A DNA stretch of 64,000 bases, taken from positions 186,001 to 250,000 of the forward strand of contig NZ_JAERRH010000010.1 in the NCBI RefSeq assembly GCF_016741855.1, in the 5' to 3' direction. The stretch is from Streptomyces musisoli. Its GTDB lineage: Bacteria > Actinomycetota > Actinomycetes > Streptomycetales > Streptomycetaceae. The notes under the pieces were generated by a model. It had not been told where the DNA came from, ran no database searches, and saw only the letters and a list, made by a program, of their open reading frames with translations. Below, piece by piece: positions 44,109 through 51,559 of this stretch. Position numbers and translations under genes: made by a program. How positions within the stretch are numbered: the first letter of the stretch is position 1; each line of letters starts with the position of its first letter.

Positions 44109-44726
44109 CTACAGCGGCCTCAGCGCCGGCTCCTTCTGTACAGCGCCCAGAAGCCGGTCGAGAGCCATCTCCACGTCTTCCTTCCAGGAGAGCGTGGACC
44201 GCAGCTCCAGCCTCAGTCGAGGATGCGTGGGATGCTGCCGCACCGTCTTGAAGCCCACGGCCAGCAGATGGTCGGCGGGCAGCAGACACGCGGGCTGCTC
44301 CCAGCGGGCGTCGCCGAACGCCTCGATCGCCTTGAACCCCCGGCGCAGCAGATCCTTGGCGACCGCCTGCACCAGCACCCGGCCCAGCCCCTGTCCCTGG
44401 TAGCCGGGCATGACGAACGCCGTGATCAGCTGGACGGCGTCCGGCGCGACGGGGCTCGTGGGGAAGGCCGTCGAGCGCGGCACATAGGCCGGTGGGGCGT
44501 AGAGGACGAAACCCGCCGGCACGTCATCGACGTACACCACCCGGCCGCATGACCCCCAGTCCAGCAGGACGGCGGAGATCCAGCCTTCTTTCTCCAGCGC
44601 GGCCGTGCCCGCCTTCAGTGCCGCTTCGCCGCTGACGGGATCCAGCTCCCAGAAGACACAGGAACGGCAGCGGTGGGGAAGGTCCTGAAGGTTGTCCAGA
44701 GTGAGCGGCACGAGCCGACGCCCCAT
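44109..44726 (-). CDS. GNAT-family N-acetyltransferase
   Basis: A 205-residue acetyltransferase. The acetyl-CoA loop is VMPGYQGQGLGRVLVQAVAKDL. A Cys-containing N-terminal stretch (CRSCVFWELDP) is typical of this actinobacterial subgroup found next to parB. The acceptor is unknown. The ATG at 44726 follows GAGGATC. A possible small membrane protein gene overlaps its 5' end in another frame. Confidence 0.88.
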   Translation of the reverse strand: MGRRLVPLTLDNLQDLPHRCRSCVFWELDPVSGEAALKAGTAALEKEGWISAVLLDWGSCGRVVYVDDVPAGFVLYAPPAYVPRSTAFPTSPVAPDAVQLITAFVMPGYQGQGLGRVLVQAVAKDLLRRGFKAIEAFGDARWEQPACLLPADHLLAVGFKTVRQHPTHPRLRLELRSTLSWKEDVEMALDRLLGAVQKEPALRPL

Positions 44727-44872
44727 GAAGGCTGATCCTCGCTTCCTTCGCCCGCCGCATCACGAGCGGCTGTCAGAGCGCTCCGTTCCCTGAGGAGGCC
44801 GCCGACGAATCCGCCGACCACTCCGAGGCTCAGGCCTGCGCTCACCAGTCCGGTGCGGCTCATCGATCGCAT
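44615..44872 (-). CDS. Possible small membrane protein overlapping the GNAT gene
   Basis: An 85-residue frame starting at ATG 44872 behind a good ribosome site (GAGGGGGAG). Residues 8-25 form one hydrophobic helix (GLVSAGLSLGVVGGFVGG). The first 40 codons have the G/C-rich third positions of Streptomyces genes. The second half overlaps the start of the GNAT gene by 112 bases in another frame and looks less gene-like. It may be real, with upstream coupling to GNAT, or chance. The rest of the 323-bp gap up to parB holds nothing recognisable. Confidence 0.35.
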   Translation of the reverse strand: MRSMSRTGLVSAGLSLGVVGGFVGGLLRERSALTAARDAAGEGSEDQPSWGVGSCRSLWTTFRTFPTAAVPVSSGSWIPSAAKRH

Positions 44873-45049
44873 GGCCCCCGACTCCCCCTCACAGATGCAG
44901 CTGCTGTCCGGTGGATGTGCCATACCTGATCGCATCGTATCCACGATGGTATTCACTCGATAGCGCCTCAAAGCAAAGAGCGGGCCGCGTTCCGGTATAG
45001 ACCGGACACGGCCCGCTCCACTGCGCCACCGGGCGTCACCGCCCGAGGA

Positions 45050-46150
45050 TCAGTCGTGCGTCTCCTCGCCGTCGCCTTCCTGAAGGCTCTTCTGGAGGGC
45101 CAGCTTCTCGCCCGGGGCGAGCGAGCTGAGGATCCTTTCCAGATCGTCCGCGGAGGCGAACTCGACGGTGATCTTTCCCTTCTTCTGGCCCAGCTCGACC
45201 TTCACCCGCGTCTCGAAGCGGTCCGAGAGCCGTGTGGCCAGCTCGCTCAGCGCCGGGGAGGGCACGGAACCGGCCCGGGGTCCCCGGGCCCGCGAGGCCT
45301 TCTGGGGCCGCGAGCCCATCAGCGTCACGATCTCTTCCACGGACCGCACCGACAGCCCCTCGGCCACGATCCGGTGCGCCAGGCGGTCCTGTTCCTCCGA
45401 GTCCTCGACGGCCAGCAGGGCCCGCGCGTGGCCGGCCGAGAGCACCCCGGCGGCCACCCGCTTCTGGACGGTCGGGGACAGCTTCAGCAGACGCAGGGTG
45501 TTGGAGACCTGCGGGCGGGAACGCCCGATGCGGTCGGCCAGCTGGTCGTGCGTGCAGTTGAAGTCCTTCAGCAGCTGGTCGTACGCGGCCGCCTCTTCGA
45601 TCGGGTTCAGCTGCGCACGGTGCAGGTTCTCCAGCAGCGCGTCCAGGAGGAGCTTCTCGTCGTCCGTGGCCCGGACGATGGCCGGGATGGCCTCCAGACC
45701 GGCCTCACGGCAGGCGCGCCAGCGGCGCTCGCCCATGATCAGCTCATAGCGGCCGGTTCCCAGCTGCCGTACCACGACAGGCTGGAGGAGACCGACCTCC
45801 TGGATGGAGGTGACCAGCTCCTGGAGCGCGTCCTCGTCGAAGATCTCACGGGGCTGACGCGGGTTCGGGGTGATGGCGTCCAGCGGGATCTCGGCGAAGT
45901 GGGCGCCCATCGGGGGCGCGGGCACCTCGACGGCCGGGCTCATCGGAGCCGCCTCGGCTTCCTGGGTAACGGGCGGCAGCGTGGCCACCCTGGCCGCGGC
46001 CACTCCGCGGTCGGCCGTCAGCACCGGGACGGTTGCAGGGGAGGCGGATGCTCCGCCTCCCATCGCTGCCGGGGTCGGCGTCTTCTCGGTCGGGGCAGCG
46101 GGGATCAGTGCGCCGAGACCACGGCCCAGACCCCTCCGTCGCTCACTCAC
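45050..46150 (-). CDS. parB: Chromosome partitioning protein ParB
   Basis: A 366-residue ParB that loads on parS and spreads as a CTP-dependent clamp. The N-terminal ParA-stimulating basic start is MSERRRGLGRGLGALIP. The CTP-binding box covers NPRQPRE (96-102) and GERRWRA (140-146). The helix-turn-helix is THDQLADRIGRSRPQVSNTL, and the C-terminal dimerisation part is rich in Glu and Lys. The GTG at 46150 overlaps the parA stop by four bases. Twelve of its target sites lie in this window. Confidence 0.98.
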   Translation of the reverse strand: MSERRRGLGRGLGALIPAAPTEKTPTPAAMGGGASASPATVPVLTADRGVAAARVATLPPVTQEAEAAPMSPAVEVPAPPMGAHFAEIPLDAITPNPRQPREIFDEDALQELVTSIQEVGLLQPVVVRQLGTGRYELIMGERRWRACREAGLEAIPAIVRATDDEKLLLDALLENLHRAQLNPIEEAAAYDQLLKDFNCTHDQLADRIGRSRPQVSNTLRLLKLSPTVQKRVAAGVLSAGHARALLAVEDSEEQDRLAHRIVAEGLSVRSVEEIVTLMGSRPQKASRARGPRAGSVPSPALSELATRLSDRFETRVKVELGQKKGKITVEFASADDLERILSSLAPGEKLALQKSLQEGDGEETHD

Positions 46151-47220
46151 TGGATCCCCTCCACCATGCTTGGGTCGTTCTGGGCGCCGATGTGGGCCTG
46201 GCTCGCGTCGTAGCTGATGCCGGCGCCCCTCAGCGCGATTTCTCGGGCCGCCTCAAGATACGAGAGGGCGCCGCTCGAACCTGGATCGTAAGTCAGCACC
46301 GTCTGCCCGTAGCTCGGCGCCTCGGAGATACGGACGGAGCGGGGAATGCTCGTCCGCAGCACCTCGCCCCCGAAGTGGCTGCGCACCTCTTCCGCGACCT
46401 GGGAAGCGAGACGCGTCCGGCCGTCGTACATGGTGAGCAGAATGGTCGACACATGCAGGGTGGGGTTGAGATGCCCCCGCACCAGGTCGACATTGCGCAG
46501 AAGTTGGCCGAGGCCTTCCAGGGCGTAGTACTCGCACTGGATCGGGATGAGTACCTCGGCGCCCGCGACGAGCGCATTGACCGTCAGCAGACCGAGCGAG
46601 GGCGGGCAGTCGATGAGGATGTAGTCCAGCGGCTGCTCGTACGCCTGGATGGCCCGCTGTAGCCGGCTCTCCCGGGCCACCAGGGACACCAACTCGATCT
46701 CCGCACCGGCGAGATCGATGGTGGCGGGGGCGCAGAAGAGGCCCTCCACATCGGGGACGGGCTGGACGACCTCCGCCAGAGGCTTGCTCTCCACCAATAC
46801 GTCATAGATGGAGGGCACCTCTGCGTGGTGGTCGATGCCGAGGGCCGTGGACGCGTTGCCCTGCGGGTCGAGGTCGATCACCAGGACGCGGCCACCGTGC
46901 AGAGCCAGCGAAGCGGCAAGGTTGACGGTCGTCGTCGTCTTGCCCACGCCGCCCTTCTGGTTGGCGACCACGATGATTCGGGTCTGCTCCGGCCGCGGCA
47001 GGCCTTCGCCGGCGCGGCCGAGAGCCTCCACCGCCAGTTGGGCCGCACGACCGATGGGAGTGTCGTCCATCGGGGGCGGTGTTTCACGTGAAACATCCGT
47101 CCCCATCGACTCGGTACGGGGACCGGGGACCGGATCGGTCATCGGTCCCGCGATGTTGGCGTCGGACCGCAAGGATTCACTCTCCTCGACTTCAGGCTCG
47201 CAATGAACAGAGCCTCCCAT
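46147..47220 (-). CDS. parA: Chromosome partitioning ATPase ParA
   Basis: About 357 residues. Deviant Walker A KGGVGKTT (Lys89, Lys94 with this start), then ILIDCPPSLGLLTVNAL and the ParA/Soj core. A disordered N-terminal extension of about 75 residues is present, longer than in most ParA. The ATG at 47220 fits the length I recall for S. coelicolor; ATG 47142 and GTG 47430 are also in frame, the last within parS 12. A second parS lies in its coding sequence as Val-Ser-Arg-Glu-Thr. It acts with ParB to segregate chromosomes in sporulating hyphae and at hyphal tips. Confidence 0.95.
   Translation of the reverse strand: MGGSVHCEPEVEESESLRSDANIAGPMTDPVPGPRTESMGTDVSRETPPPMDDTPIGRAAQLAVEALGRAGEGLPRPEQTRIIVVANQKGGVGKTTTTVNLAASLALHGGRVLVIDLDPQGNASTALGIDHHAEVPSIYDVLVESKPLAEVVQPVPDVEGLFCAPATIDLAGAEIELVSLVARESRLQRAIQAYEQPLDYILIDCPPSLGLLTVNALVAGAEVLIPIQCEYYALEGLGQLLRNVDLVRGHLNPTLHVSTILLTMYDGRTRLASQVAEEVRSHFGGEVLRTSIPRSVRISEAPSYGQTVLTYDPGSSGALSYLEAAREIALRGAGISYDASQAHIGAQNDPSMVEGIQ
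47081..47094. other. parS: parS site 11, inside parA
   Basis: Exact consensus within the parA reading frame in its disordered N-terminal extension, coding VSRET on the minus strand. Confidence 0.95.
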
Positions 47221-47414
47221 GTCTTCGGGGTCGTGAACCAGTGAGGCCTGGTGTTCTGTGGAGAAATCCACCTCTGTGGACAACTCCGTGCCCCTTGAGG
47301 GGGACGGGACCTCCGGGGCGGTTGGGTCCTCCGCGAGTGAACCGAGAGGTTTCCGGTCGCGCGGTTCGGCCGCAGCGCGGCCCCGACCGATGATGCCGTG
47401 CAGCAGTGAGCGAC

Positions 47415-47428
47415 GTTTCACGTGAAAC
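47415..47428. other. parS: parS site 12, in the parA leader
   Basis: Exact consensus about 200 bases upstream of the chosen parA start. ParB bound here could also affect parAB transcription. It is the parS nearest to oriC in this window, about 7 kb away. Confidence 0.95.
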
Positions 47429-47587
47429 ACGATGCACAGCGGCTGCGACCGGACCTTCGCGACACTCCGGCTTGCGTAGGTTTGGAAGCTTGTGTGGAGT
47501 ACGTCTCGTCGTCAGGACGGATCAGCGCCGCCGGCCCTTCGACTGCTCGCCCTGCGACTGCTCGTACGCAGACGACCCGTCCTTCAC

Positions 47588-47665
47588 GTCACCGACGAAT
47601 CATCCTCGGCGTCACCGGCGACTCGCCCCCGTCACCGACGATTCGTCCCCCGCGTCATCGACGGC
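47588..47665. repeat. Imperfect tandem repeats between rsmG and parA
   Basis: Three to four copies of a 20-23 bp unit beginning GTCACCGRCGA (47588, 47611, 47631, and a weaker one at 47654) run from the rsmG stop region into the parA leader. Confidence 0.6.
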
Positions 47666-48371
47666 GACGGACGCGACCGGTGCGGGCTGCCTTGGCGCGC
47701 TTCGCGGCGAAGCGGACACCACCCGGGCTCTCGCCGACCTCGACCCGCACCACGGTGGACGGCGGGTCAACCACGCCCTCACCCACATGCAGGATGGACG
47801 TCTCGACCGCGCCGAGCTTGCTGAGAGCCGTGGCCGCGGCCTTCAGCTCCTCCTCGGCGGTGTCGCCCTTGAGCGCGAGCATCTCGCCGTACGGGCGCAG
47901 CAGCGGGATGCCCCAGGTGGCCAGACGGTCCAGCGGCGCCACGGCCCGTGCCGTGACCACATGGACCGGCGTCAGCTTCCCCAGGACCTCCTCGGCGCGG
48001 CCACGCACCACGGTGACATGGTCGAGGCCGAGCAGCTCGACGACCTCGGTGAGGAAGTTGGTGCGCCGCAGCAGGGGCTCCAGCAAGGTGATGTTCAGGT
48101 CGTCGCGGACCAGGGCGAGCGGGATGCCCGGCAGCCCGGCGCCGGAGCCGACGTCGCAGACCGTCACCCCCTCCGGGACGGCCTCGGAGAGCACCGCGCA
48201 GTTCAGCAGGTGCCGCTCCCACAGGCGGGGCACCTCCCGCGGGCCGATCAGGCCGCGCTGCACGCCCGCCTCGGCGAGCAGTTCCGCATAGCGGACCGCA
48301 TCGGCGAAGCGATCACCAAACACTTCCCGCGCCTGTTCGGGCGCGGGGGGAAGCTCCGCTGCCTCCGTCAC
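47655..48371 (-). CDS. rsmG: 16S rRNA 7-methylguanosine methyltransferase RsmG
   Basis: A 238-residue SAM enzyme that methylates G527 of 16S rRNA; loss gives low-level streptomycin resistance and, in Streptomyces, antibiotic overproduction. The SAM-binding motif is VCDVGSGAGLPGIPLAL. The GTG at 48371 has GGAAGGA upstream, better than the longer frame. The C-terminus is unusually basic (RTGRVRRRR). It is downstream of jag after a terminator. Confidence 0.95.
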   Translation of the reverse strand: MTEAAELPPAPEQAREVFGDRFADAVRYAELLAEAGVQRGLIGPREVPRLWERHLLNCAVLSEAVPEGVTVCDVGSGAGLPGIPLALVRDDLNITLLEPLLRRTNFLTEVVELLGLDHVTVVRGRAEEVLGKLTPVHVVTARAVAPLDRLATWGIPLLRPYGEMLALKGDTAEEELKAAATALSKLGAVETSILHVGEGVVDPPSTVVRVEVGESPGGVRFAAKRAKAARTGRVRRRR

Positions 48372-48441
48372 GGGGACCGTCCTTCCGTACAGCGCCGGTG
48401 CTTCGCGCACCGGCCACCAGAACTACCAGGCTGACAAAGTT

Positions 48442-48480
48442 CGGCCCCGCCTGCTCAACAGACGGGGCCGGTGGAATGCG
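48442..48480 (-). terminator. Terminator after jag
   Basis: A GC stem (about 48442-48453 with 48469-48480, one mismatch) in the gap between the jag stop and rsmG. It would end the rpmH-to-jag transcript. Confidence 0.65.
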
Positions 48481-48487
48481 GGACCGA

Positions 48488-49000
48488 TCAGGCAGGCAGC
48501 ACGACGACGAAGCGCTGCGGCTCCTCGCCCTCGGACTCGCTGCGCAGCCCCGCGGCCTTGACCGCGTCGTGCACGACCTTGCGCTCGAACGGGGTCATCG
48601 GCTTCAGCTTCACGGGCTCACCGGTGTTCTTCACCTCGGCGGCGGCCTTGGCGCCCAGCTCGGACAGCTCGGACCGCTTCTTGGCCCGGTACCCCGCGAC
48701 GTCCAGCATGAGCCGGCTGCGGTCGCCGGTCTCCCGGTGCACCGCCAGGCGCGTCAGCTCCTGAAGCGCCTCCAGCACCTCGCCGTCCCGGCCGACCAGC
48801 TTCTGAAGGTCGCGGCTGCCGGTGTCGCTGATGATCGACACGGAGGCGCGGTCGGCCTCGACGTCCATGTCGATGTCGCCGTCGAGGTCGGCGATGTCCA
48901 GCAGACCCTCCAGGTAGTCCGCCGCGATCTCACCCTCCTGCTCCAGGCGGGTGAGGGTGTCTGCACCCTCGGCAGCGGCGGAGGTGGTGCCTTCCGTCAC
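48488..49000 (-). CDS. jag: RNA-binding protein Jag (KhpB)
   Basis: A 170-residue KH/R3H protein. A KH-like fold (SRDLQKLVGRDGEVLEALQELTRLAV) is followed by the R3H motif (TPFERKVVHDAV). An acidic N-terminus replaces the Jag-N domain of firmicutes. It binds RNA and lies, as in most bacteria, directly downstream of yidC. Confidence 0.93.
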   Translation of the reverse strand: MTEGTTSAAAEGADTLTRLEQEGEIAADYLEGLLDIADLDGDIDMDVEADRASVSIISDTGSRDLQKLVGRDGEVLEALQELTRLAVHRETGDRSRLMLDVAGYRAKKRSELSELGAKAAAEVKNTGEPVKLKPMTPFERKVVHDAVKAAGLRSESEGEEPQRFVVVLPA

Positions 49001-49015
49001 GGGATGGGCTCCTTC

Positions 49016-50290
49016 TTACTTCTTGGACGGGGACTTGGGCCGCTGCGGGCCACCCTTGCGCTGGCCGGACTGGGCCTTGCTGCGGGTGCCGGAGCCGGGC
49101 TTCTGGGGCTGCTGGGCAGCCGCGGGCTTGGCGTCCTGTGGCTCGTCGGTCTTCTCGAGCGACGGGGAGTCACCCGCCTGCTTGGTCGCACCGGACTGAC
49201 GCTGGGCCTTGGACTGGCGCTTGGGCTGCTGGCGCCGGGGGGCCGTGGCCGTGGTGGTGCCGGTGACCGCACCGTCCTCGGCCTGCGCCGCGGCCTGGGC
49301 CGCGCTCTTCGCCACGGTGCCGTCGGCCTGGGCGACGAGGCCGGCCTTGTTCAGCGCGTTGACGAACTTGCGCTCGAACTCGTTGCGGTCGCGTCCCTTG
49401 GTGACGATCGCCTTGACGATGGCCTTCTCGCTGCGCCGGCGGATCTTGCCGTGCTGCGTGATGTGCTTGGTCAGGCGCTCCAGGTAGGCGGCCTGGGCCT
49501 TGGAACCCGGGGTCGGGTTGTTGTGGATGACGTACATCTGCTGGCCCATGGTCCACACGTTGGTGGTCAGCCAGTAGACGAGGACACCGACCGGGAAGTT
49601 CACACCGAAGACGGCGAACATGACCGGGAAGACGTACATCAGCATCTTCTGCTGCTGCATGAACGGCGTCTTCACCGTCGTGTCGACGTTCTTCGTCATC
49701 AGCTGGCGCTGCGTGTAGAACTGCGACGCCGACATCAGCACGATCATGATCGCGGTGACGACGCGGACGTTGGTCAGCGAGGCGCCGAGCGCGGCGATCT
49801 GCTCTTCACTGCTGAAGAACTTCGCGGCCAGCGGTGCGCCGAAGATGTGCGCCTTACGCGCGCTCTCGAGCAGCCCCTCGTCGATGACGCCGATCTGCTT
49901 GCCCGACGCGATGCCGTTGAGCACGTGGTACAGGGCGAAGAAGAACGGGGACTGCGCCAGGATGGGAAGGCACGAGGAGAGCGGGTTGGTACCCGTCTCC
50001 TTGTACAGCTTCATCATCTCTTCGGACTGACGCTGCCGGTCGTTCTTGTAGCGCTCCTGGATCTTCTTCATCTCCGGCTGGAGCGTCTGCATCGCGCGCG
50101 TCGCCTTGATCTGCTTCACGAAGAGCGGGACCAGGCAGATACGGATCAGAATCACCAGGGACACGATGGACAGGCCCCAGGCCCACCCGGTGTCAGGTCC
50201 GAAGATCGCCCCGTACACCTTGTGGAACTGGACGATGACCCAGGAGACGGGCCAGGTGATGAAACTGAAGAGGCTGGCAATCGTGTCCAC
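49016..50290 (-). CDS. yidC: Membrane protein insertase YidC
   Basis: A 424-residue Oxa1/YidC insertase without the large periplasmic domain of Gram-negative homologues. Five membrane segments include IVSLVILIRICLVPLFVKQIK, with the functional Arg, and CLPILAQSPFFFALYHVL. A long basic C-terminal tail (about 120 residues, Lys/Gln/Ala-rich) probably contacts ribosomes. It folds membrane proteins alone or with SecYEG. It is 3 bases downstream of yidD. Confidence 0.97.
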   Translation of the reverse strand: MDTIASLFSFITWPVSWVIVQFHKVYGAIFGPDTGWAWGLSIVSLVILIRICLVPLFVKQIKATRAMQTLQPEMKKIQERYKNDRQRQSEEMMKLYKETGTNPLSSCLPILAQSPFFFALYHVLNGIASGKQIGVIDEGLLESARKAHIFGAPLAAKFFSSEEQIAALGASLTNVRVVTAIMIVLMSASQFYTQRQLMTKNVDTTVKTPFMQQQKMLMYVFPVMFAVFGVNFPVGVLVYWLTTNVWTMGQQMYVIHNNPTPGSKAQAAYLERLTKHITQHGKIRRRSEKAIVKAIVTKGRDRNEFERKFVNALNKAGLVAQADGTVAKSAAQAAAQAEDGAVTGTTTATAPRRQQPKRQSKAQRQSGATKQAGDSPSLEKTDEPQDAKPAAAQQPQKPGSGTRSKAQSGQRKGGPQRPKSPSKK

Positions 50291-50293
50291 TAA

Positions 50294-50659
50294 TCATGCT
50301 CCTTGGGCATGGGACGAGGTCTCTGCGGCCGGCCCCGAAGGAGACTCGGAATGGAGTCCCGCTTCGTCGGCCGGTTCGGCGGCGGAGGGCCCCGCCTTGC
50401 GTGCGCGCCAAGCGTTGCGCAGCATTTCGTGCCACCGCGGGCGCTTGCGCGGCGGAACATGGTCCACCCCGCCCAGCGACCACGGATTGCACCGGAGGAT
50501 GCGCCAGGCGGTGAGTGCCGTTCCCTTGATCGCACCGTGCCGGTCGATGGCCGTGTAGCCGTAGTGGGAGCACGACGGGTAGTACTTGCACACCGGCCCC
50601 AGTAGTGGACTGATCGTCCACTGGTACAGCTTGATCAGGGCCAGCAGTGGGTACTTCAT
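50294..50659 (-). CDS. yidD: YidD membrane-insertion factor
   Basis: A 121-residue protein with the whole YidD core: LIKLYQWTISPLLGPVCKYYPSCSHYGYTAI, the invariant Cys pair, and RCNPWSLGGVDHVP. The family is small and assists membrane protein insertion. The C-terminal 40 residues are a variable extension. It overlaps rnpA by four bases. Confidence 0.96.
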   Translation of the reverse strand: MKYPLLALIKLYQWTISPLLGPVCKYYPSCSHYGYTAIDRHGAIKGTALTAWRILRCNPWSLGGVDHVPPRKRPRWHEMLRNAWRARKAGPSAAEPADEAGLHSESPSGPAAETSSHAQGA

Positions 50660-51027
50660 CGCGCGCCCCCTCCCAGGAGCCGCTGGAGGGCGGCGTCCAG
50701 GTCTCGGGCCAGCTGTGCGTGGTCTGCGTCGCCCGCTCCGGGCAGCGCTCGTACGACTACCAGGCTACCGGGGGGAAACAGGGCGACTCGGTCACGCATC
50801 AGATGGCGCAGTCTGCGCTTCACTGTGTTGCGCACGACCGCGCCACCCACGGCCTTGCTCACGACGAAACCCGCACGCGTCGGGGGAGCGCTCTCCCCAG
50901 GCGCGTGCGGGTCCGTGGCACCGCTACGAAGGTGGACGACGAGGGTCGGGCGGCCTGCCCGGCGCCCTCGCCGTACCGCGGTCGCGAAGTCCTCGCGCCG
51001 CCTCAGCCGGTTCTCGGTGGGCAGCAC
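50656..51027 (-). CDS. rnpA: Ribonuclease P protein component
   Basis: A 123-residue protein subunit of RNase P, which trims the 5' end of tRNAs. The start LPTENRLRRREDFATAVRRGRR and the RNR-type motif VVRNTVKRRLRHLMRDR are diagnostic. It is 21 bases after rpmH and overlaps yidD, the standard order. Confidence 0.96.
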   Translation of the reverse strand: MLPTENRLRRREDFATAVRRGRRAGRPTLVVHLRSGATDPHAPGESAPPTRAGFVVSKAVGGAVVRNTVKRRLRHLMRDRVALFPPGSLVVVRALPGAGDADHAQLARDLDAALQRLLGGGAR

Positions 51028-51048
51028 GACGTCATGACCTGATCGGGA

Positions 51049-51186
51049 TCAGGCGGACAGGCTGGCGCGACCCTTGGCACGACGGTTCGCGAGAATCGCG
51101 CGGCCGGCGCGGGTGCGCATCCGCAGGCGGAAGCCGTGGGTCTTCGCGCGACGACGGTTGTTCGGCTGGAAGGTGCGCTTGCTCAC
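51049..51186 (-). CDS. rpmH: Ribosomal protein L34
   Basis: A 45-residue very basic 50S protein (start SKRTFQPNNRRRAKTHGF, then RLRMRTRAGRA and end RASLSA), universally conserved and placed upstream of rnpA. It starts with GTG at 51186 behind TGGAG. It is the first gene of the rpmH-rnpA-yidD-yidC-jag transcript and diverges from dnaA. Confidence 0.97.
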   Translation of the reverse strand: MSKRTFQPNNRRRAKTHGFRLRMRTRAGRAILANRRAKGRASLSA

Positions 51187-51403
51187 TCGGGGGCTCCAGA
51201 AAGATTCGGTAGTGGCGGGGTGCCGTCCTGGCTGTCACCGTGCGCCCACGAGTAGCTCGCGTCACGCCCGATTGCACCGCTTCCCGATCACCTGACGCGA
51301 TCTGTGCCCATCGGAGGCAGGCGGCAGCAGCCATCGACAACTCGACCTGGTTACGGTACGCGGGGCTACGCCATCCGGTCAAACCGGGGGTCACCGAGAG
51401 ACA

Positions 51404-51424
51404 CTATCCACAGGCTGGGGACAA
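51404..51424. promoter_or_regulatory. DnaA boxes in the dnaA promoter
   Basis: CTATCCACA (51404-51412) and, inverted, TTGTCCCCA (minus strand, 51424-51416) flank 3 bases, about 140 bases before dnaA, just before a possible -35 TTGAAC (51429-51434). Self-repression of dnaA by such boxes is known in Streptomyces. The remaining rpmH-dnaA gap (373 bp) holds the divergent promoters. Confidence 0.65.
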
Positions 51425-51559
51425 CAACTTGAACCGTAGCGGCCGCGCTGACTACCGTGGCTGGACTCCGATTCGTTCCTTTATCCCCGCCCGACCTGAT
51501 TTTCATCCCGACCCGTCCCTGAACCACACGTTCGTGGGACCTGTGAGAGAGCGTGCCCT

